A stretch of DNA of 16,799 bases from Flavobacteriaceae bacterium (GTDB lineage: Bacteria > Bacteroidota > Bacteroidia > Flavobacteriales > Flavobacteriaceae): the NCBI GenBank assembly GCA_018623655.1, contig JAAZVG010000018.1:1-16799 (forward strand), given 5' to 3'. Below the pieces are notes generated by a model that worked only from the letters and a program-made list of their open reading frames with translations, had not been told where the DNA came from and ran no database searches. Of this stretch, positions 13,645 to 16,799 are shown one piece after another (within the stretch, counting starts at the first letter, position 1; the number at the start of each line of letters is the position of its first letter). The position numbers were made by a program, and so were the translations under genes.

Positions 13645-13662
13645 TGCAGTTTTCAGACTGCA
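13645..13662. promoter_or_regulatory. Inverted repeat in the aminotransferase/rsmG divergent region
   Basis: TGCAGT and ACTGCA arms flank a 6 nt spacer (TTTCAG). The element lies between the two divergent start codons and overlaps a near-consensus TAACATTG box on the minus strand (13661-13668). It could be an operator or chance symmetry; I see no second copy in the window. Confidence 0.3.
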
Positions 13663-13672
13663 ATGTTAGTGA

Positions 13673-13680
13673 TAATTTTG
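13673..13680 (+). promoter_or_regulatory. Candidate -7 box (TAATTTTG) for rsmG
   Basis: TAATTTTG exactly matches TAnnTTTG and lies 17 nt before the rsmG ATG at 13698, giving a leader of about 12 nt. The nearest upstream TTG is 32 nt away, too far for a normal -33 element. Confidence 0.5.
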
Positions 13681-13697
13681 CTTTCTTAACTTCTTCT

Positions 13698-14327
13698 ATG
13701 AAAGCGAAAGATCTATTTCATTACTTCCCTCAACTCACTGATTTACAGAAAGAAAGATTTGAATTACTTGATGAATTGTATCAAGATTGGAATCAAAGAA
13801 TCAACGTAGTATCACGAAAAGATATTGAAGAGTTATATCTGCGTCATGTATTACATTCTTTGGCTATTGCATTATTTCAAGAATTTAAACCAGGATCGAG
13901 AGTTATTGATGTTGGTACCGGAGGTGGATTTCCAGGAATTCCTTTAGCGATACTTTTTCCAGAGGTTTCTTTCACCTTAGTTGACTCGATTGGTAAAAAG
14001 ATTAAGGTGGTTGATGAGGTGGTAAGAGGTCTTGGACTAACCAACGTAATCTCTATTAACGATCGAGTGGAGAATGTCGAGGAAACCTTTGACTTCATTA
14101 TCAGTCGTGCGGTGGCTGCCATGCCCACTTTTGTTCACTGGATTGAAGGAAAAATTAGTTCAGAAAACAAGCATGAGCGGGCTAACGGTATCCTCTATCT
14201 GAAAGGAGGAGATTTAACCGAAGAATTAGCTCTCTTTAAAAATAAAATAACGGTATACGATTTATATGATCGCATACCGTTAGATTTCTTTGAGACTAAG
14301 CGCCTGGTTTATTTGCCCTTAACCTAA
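13698..14327 (+). CDS. rsmG: 16S rRNA (guanine-N7)-methyltransferase RsmG
   Basis: A 209-residue SAM-dependent enzyme (formerly GidB) that methylates N7 of G527 (E. coli numbering) in 16S rRNA. The SAM-binding motif VIDVGTGGGFPGIPLAI (69-85), the acidic D96 in LVDSIGKK, ISRAVA (135-140) and YLKGGD (167-172) are all present, along with the N-terminal block WNQRINVVSRKD (31-42). The frame is open back to an ATG at 13566, but I chose ATG 13698 (MKAKDLFHYFP). It gives the family length, follows a promoter box, and avoids a 44-residue extension that would overlap the divergent aminotransferase gene. Its 3' end overlaps the convergent pruA by 9 bp. Confidence 0.95.
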   Translation: MKAKDLFHYFPQLTDLQKERFELLDELYQDWNQRINVVSRKDIEELYLRHVLHSLAIALFQEFKPGSRVIDVGTGGGFPGIPLAILFPEVSFTLVDSIGKKIKVVDEVVRGLGLTNVISINDRVENVEETFDFIISRAVAAMPTFVHWIEGKISSENKHERANGILYLKGGDLTEELALFKNKITVYDLYDRIPLDFFETKRLVYLPLT

Positions 14328-15947
14328 GAACGGATAGCTATAATCAGTAGGTGTGAGGAAGGTTTCCTTGATCAATCTCGGAGAAACCCAACGTGTAAGG
14401 TTGAGAACTGATCCCGCCTTATCATTGGTGCCAGATGATCTGGCTCCTCCGAAGGGTTGCTGACCAACAACAGCACCTGTTGGCTTGTCATTTAGGTAAA
14501 AGTTTCCAGCGGCATTTTGAAGCGCCGTGATCGCCTCATTCATCGCATAACGATCTTCTGAGAATACGGCTCCTGTTAATGCGTATTCTGAGGTTTCATC
14601 AACAAGTTTTAAAGTATTTGTCCAGTCATGGTCTTCGTAAATATATACCGTGACAATTGGGCCAAAAAGTTCGGTCTCCATAGTAGTGTACTTAGGATCG
14701 TTGGTTACAATAACTGTTGGTTCAATAAAGTATCCTTTTGATTTGTCATACCCTCCACCAGCGAATACGTCAGCGTTCGAATCGCTCTTAGCTCGATCGA
14801 TAACAGCAGCCAGTTTGTCGAAGGCTCCCTCATGAATCACAGCAGTTACAAATCGACTCATATCTTCAGGACTTCCTGGCTCGCCAATATTTTCGATGTC
14901 TGCTTTAACATATCCTAAGATTTCTTCTGCCTTTGATTGCGGCAAATAAACTCTTGAGGCAGCACTACATTTTTGACCTTGAAATTCGAAAGCTCCTCTA
15001 GTAATTGCTGTAGCAACTTGTTTTGCGTGAGCCGTCGGATGGGCGATAATAAAATCTTTTCCTCCGGTCTCTCCAACAATTCTAGGATAGGTTTTGTAGG
15101 TTTCAATATTTGATCCGATCTGTTTCCAAAGAGATTTGAATACAAAGGTTGAACCGGTAAAGTGAAGTCCAGCAAAATCACGAGACGATAATACTTTGTC
15201 TGTTATCATCACTGGATCTCCGGTGATCATATTAATCACACCGTTAGGGAGGCCAGCTTCTTTGAAAATTTCAACAATTACGCGTGCTGAGAAGACTTGA
15301 GCATCACTTGGTTTCCAAACAACGGTATTACCCATCATCGCCGGGGCAGCGGGTAAATTACCGGCAATTGCCGTAAAGTTGAATGGGCTAATCGCGTAAA
15401 TAAAGCCCTCTAAAGGTCTAAACTCAAGACGATTCCATAATCCATCACTCGAATCGGGTTGTTCGTTGTATATCTCAGTCATGAAATAAACGTTGAAACG
15501 TAAGAAATCAGCAAATTCGCAAGCCGCATCTATCTCGGCTTGATGAATCGTTTTTGATTGAGCTAACATGGTCGCCGCATTAATTTTTGCTCTGTAAGGG
15601 CCTGCAATAAGGTCTGCAGCCTTTAAAAAGATTGATGCACGTTGATCCCATGGTAGCGCTGACCATTTATCTTTAGCAGATAATGCTTCATTAATTGCTC
15701 GTTCTACATGCTGTGGTTCAGCATAATAATAAGAACCGATTTGATGTTGGTGGTCATGTGGTGGATATAATCCTCTCTTATCACTAGTACGGATTTCTTC
15801 GCTTCCTATATACATTGGGATATCGGCATGACTATCATATTGTTTTTTGTAAGAAGCCAAAACCTCTTCTCTTTCTTTTGTTCCTTTTGCATAACTAAGC
15901 ACAGGCTCATTTACTGGAAGTGGAACTTGAAAAATAGCATTACTCAT
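14319..15947 (-). CDS. pruA: L-glutamate gamma-semialdehyde (1-pyrroline-5-carboxylate) dehydrogenase
   Basis: A 542-residue NAD+-dependent aldehyde dehydrogenase of the ALDH4 type, which oxidises glutamate semialdehyde to glutamate as the second step of proline breakdown. It is a stand-alone enzyme with no proline dehydrogenase domain attached, closer in length to the eukaryotic P5CDH than to the bifunctional PutA. Catalytic residues: N190 in ISPFNFTAIAGNLP, E293 in VGETGGKDF and nucleophile C327 in GQKCSAASR. The C-terminal block QQPFGGARSSGTNDKAG (496-512) is typical. I chose ATG 15947 (MSNAIFQVPLPVNEPV) as in the family; the frame also allows ATG 15986, which adds 13 atypical residues. 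A TACCTTTG box lies 36 nt upstream. No proline dehydrogenase gene lies in the window. Confidence 0.95.
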   Translation of the reverse strand: MSNAIFQVPLPVNEPVLSYAKGTKEREEVLASYKKQYDSHADIPMYIGSEEIRTSDKRGLYPPHDHQHQIGSYYYAEPQHVERAINEALSAKDKWSALPWDQRASIFLKAADLIAGPYRAKINAATMLAQSKTIHQAEIDAACEFADFLRFNVYFMTEIYNEQPDSSDGLWNRLEFRPLEGFIYAISPFNFTAIAGNLPAAPAMMGNTVVWKPSDAQVFSARVIVEIFKEAGLPNGVINMITGDPVMITDKVLSSRDFAGLHFTGSTFVFKSLWKQIGSNIETYKTYPRIVGETGGKDFIIAHPTAHAKQVATAITRGAFEFQGQKCSAASRVYLPQSKAEEILGYVKADIENIGEPGSPEDMSRFVTAVIHEGAFDKLAAVIDRAKSDSNADVFAGGGYDKSKGYFIEPTVIVTNDPKYTTMETELFGPIVTVYIYEDHDWTNTLKLVDETSEYALTGAVFSEDRYAMNEAITALQNAAGNFYLNDKPTGAVVGQQPFGGARSSGTNDKAGSVLNLTRWVSPRLIKETFLTPTDYSYPFLG

Positions 15948-15983
15948 ATGGGCTATATTTAAGTTAATTCTTTGCGTTATTAA

Positions 15984-15991
15984 CAAAGGTA
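15984..15991 (-). promoter_or_regulatory. Candidate -7 box (TACCTTTG) for pruA
   Basis: The minus strand reads TACCTTTG, an exact TAnnTTTG match, 36 nt before the chosen pruA start. It overlaps the alternative upstream ATG at 15986, which argues for the downstream start. No -33 TTG is seen. Confidence 0.5.
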
Positions 15992-16020
15992 ATTTAATTA
16001 TAAGTTTTTCTTCTTTGAGG

Positions 16021-16053
16021 TTTGCCTTTAGTGTGCTTTTAGCTGTATTTTTG
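16021..16053 (+). promoter_or_regulatory. nqrA promoter: TTTG-N21-TATTTTTG
   Basis: A TTTG at 16021-16024 and a TATTTTTG at 16046-16053 are separated by 21 nt. This matches both the -33 and -7 elements of the Bacteroidota primary-sigma promoter. The box ends 27 nt before the nqrA ATG. It is the most complete promoter in the window. Confidence 0.68.
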
Positions 16054-16080
16054 CAACCAAATATTAACGGCCTTATAGAT

Positions 16081-16799
16081 ATGTCTCAAGACATCAAAAT
16101 CAAGAAAGGACTTTCTCTCAATCTCTTAGGAGGTGCTGAGCATAACTTTCACAAGGAAGTAGCCTCGTCTACATATGTTATTTATCCCACAGATTTTCAT
16201 GCTTTAACTCCTAAGCTAGTTGTAAAAGAAGGCTCGCATGTGAAAGCAGGTGAAACTTTATTCTTTGATAAAAATCAAGCAGAAGTAACTGTGGCTTCCC
16301 CAGTTAGTGGAAAGATTACAGAAATCACTAGAGGTGAACGAAGAAAAGTATTGAGTATCAAGATTGCTGCCGACAAGGATCAGAAAGTGATCGAGAATAA
16401 AGCCATTTCGCTTTCAGAAGCATCTGCGGCTGAGGTAAAATCATACTTGTTAGCTTCTGGTGTATGGCCTTTCGTAAAACAACGTCCTTATGATGTGATT
16501 GCGAACCCATCAGGGATTCCCAAAGCAATTTTTATCTCAGGATTAAATACGGGGCCTCTAAATCCTGATCTTGATTTTGTGTTAAGAGGACAAGAAGTAA
16601 AGCTCCAAGCTGCACTTACGGCACTTAAAAAATTAACACCAGGTCCTATTCACCTCGGAGTAGAGTCTACAGAAAATTCTGTTTTTGGAACCTTAGATCA
16701 CGTTCATCTTCATACCGTTAGTGGGCCTCATCCAGCAGGATTGGTAGGAACTCAAATTGCTACCATAGACCCAATCAGTAAAGGGGAATTGGTTTGGAC
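16081..16799 (+). CDS. nqrA: Na+-translocating NADH:quinone reductase subunit A, cut by right edge
   Basis: The first 239 codons of NqrA (a full protein is about 450 residues); the remainder lies beyond the window. NqrA is the peripheral subunit of the Na+-NQR complex at the inner membrane, which oxidises NADH, reduces quinone and pumps Na+. Family blocks: IKIKKGLSLNLLGGAE (5-20), LVVKEGSHVKAGETLFFDK (46-64), a biotinyl-like ASPVSGKITEITRGERR (72-88), SYLLASGVWPFVKQRP (121-136) and SGPHPAGLVGTQIATIDP (214-231). The start is MSQDIKIKKG, with a good promoter 27 nt upstream. In Bacteroidota it normally leads an nqrABCDEF operon, so the other subunits are expected to the right. Its quinone substrate would be menaquinone, made with the ubiE product encoded in this window. 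Confidence 0.96.
   Translation, partial: MSQDIKIKKGLSLNLLGGAEHNFHKEVASSTYVIYPTDFHALTPKLVVKEGSHVKAGETLFFDKNQAEVTVASPVSGKITEITRGERRKVLSIKIAADKDQKVIENKAISLSEASAAEVKSYLLASGVWPFVKQRPYDVIANPSGIPKAIFISGLNTGPLNPDLDFVLRGQEVKLQAALTALKKLTPGPIHLGVESTENSVFGTLDHVHLHTVSGPHPAGLVGTQIATIDPISKGELVW

Noticed and set aside
13645..13662. Inverted repeat as a transcription terminator
   Set aside because: It lies between two divergent gene starts, has only 6 bp arms and lacks a T run on either strand.
13566..13697. Longer rsmG reading frame starting at 13566
   Set aside because: It would add 44 non-homologous residues, overlap the divergent aminotransferase start and bypass the TAATTTTG promoter box. ATG 13698 gives the family length.
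14915..15181. 88-codon out-of-frame ORF inside pruA
   Set aside because: It covers the catalytic cysteine region of pruA in another frame and has no family features.
15948..15986. Longer pruA reading frame starting at 15986
   Set aside because: The added 13 residues are not typical and the alternative ATG overlaps the TACCTTTG promoter box.
1..16799. Defence system, prophage, IS element, CRISPR array or tRNA-associated island
   Set aside because: All substantial frames match housekeeping or envelope families. There are no direct-repeat arrays, transposase or integrase motifs, or tRNA-like cloverleaf sequences, and composition is uniform.

Overview
The window reads as a core chromosomal segment from a member of the Bacteroidota, most likely a marine or Flavobacteriia/Cryomorphaceae-like lineage. 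Support comes from: a 287-residue primary sigma factor that lacks region 1.1; a PorT/SprT type IX secretion protein next to ubiE; a BamA-like outer-membrane lipoprotein of the TamL type; an AccD of the Bacteroidota form; the start of a Na+-translocating NADH:quinone reductase operon; and repeated TAnnTTTG boxes (the -7 element used by the Bacteroidota primary sigma factor) upstream of genes, with no clear Shine-Dalgarno sequences. Base composition is moderately A+T rich and uniform. I see no tRNA, rRNA, IS element, phage gene or CRISPR array.

Layout from left to right. Positions 1-2021 (minus strand): rpe, a YpdA-type disulfide reductase overlapping it by 8 bp, then a YqeY/GatB-like protein that runs off the left edge. 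Positions 2057-5804 (minus strand): rpsO, pnp and rpoD, each followed by a recognisable intrinsic terminator. Positions 5874-7853 (minus strand): fbaA and accD, 15 bp apart. Positions 7901-12415: tamL (minus), a SpoU/TrmH-type RNA methyltransferase (plus), porT and ubiE (both minus), tightly packed and partly overlapping. Positions 12442-14327: an aspartate aminotransferase (minus) diverging from rsmG (plus). Positions 14319-15947: pruA (minus), converging on rsmG with a 9 bp overlap. Positions 16081-16799: nqrA (plus), cut by the right edge.

The genes cover core metabolism (pentose phosphate pathway, glycolysis, fatty acid initiation, menaquinone, proline/glutamate and aspartate metabolism, respiratory Na+ pumping), RNA synthesis, decay and modification, and outer-membrane and type IX secretion biogenesis. 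No stretch longer than 300 bp lacks a gene. The longest gaps are 5380-5534, 15948-16080, 2022-2142 and 3007-3120, and each holds promoter, leader or terminator signals listed below.

I do not find a novel defence, mobile or biosynthetic system. The items most worth a second look are: an AccD without its zinc-ribbon cysteines; TAnnTTTG promoter boxes that end only 3-6 nt before the ATG of three genes, suggesting leaderless mRNAs; structured leaders before rpsO and pnp; a repeat-built basic/acidic tail on PNPase; and the outer-membrane/type IX secretion gene packing at 7901-12415.
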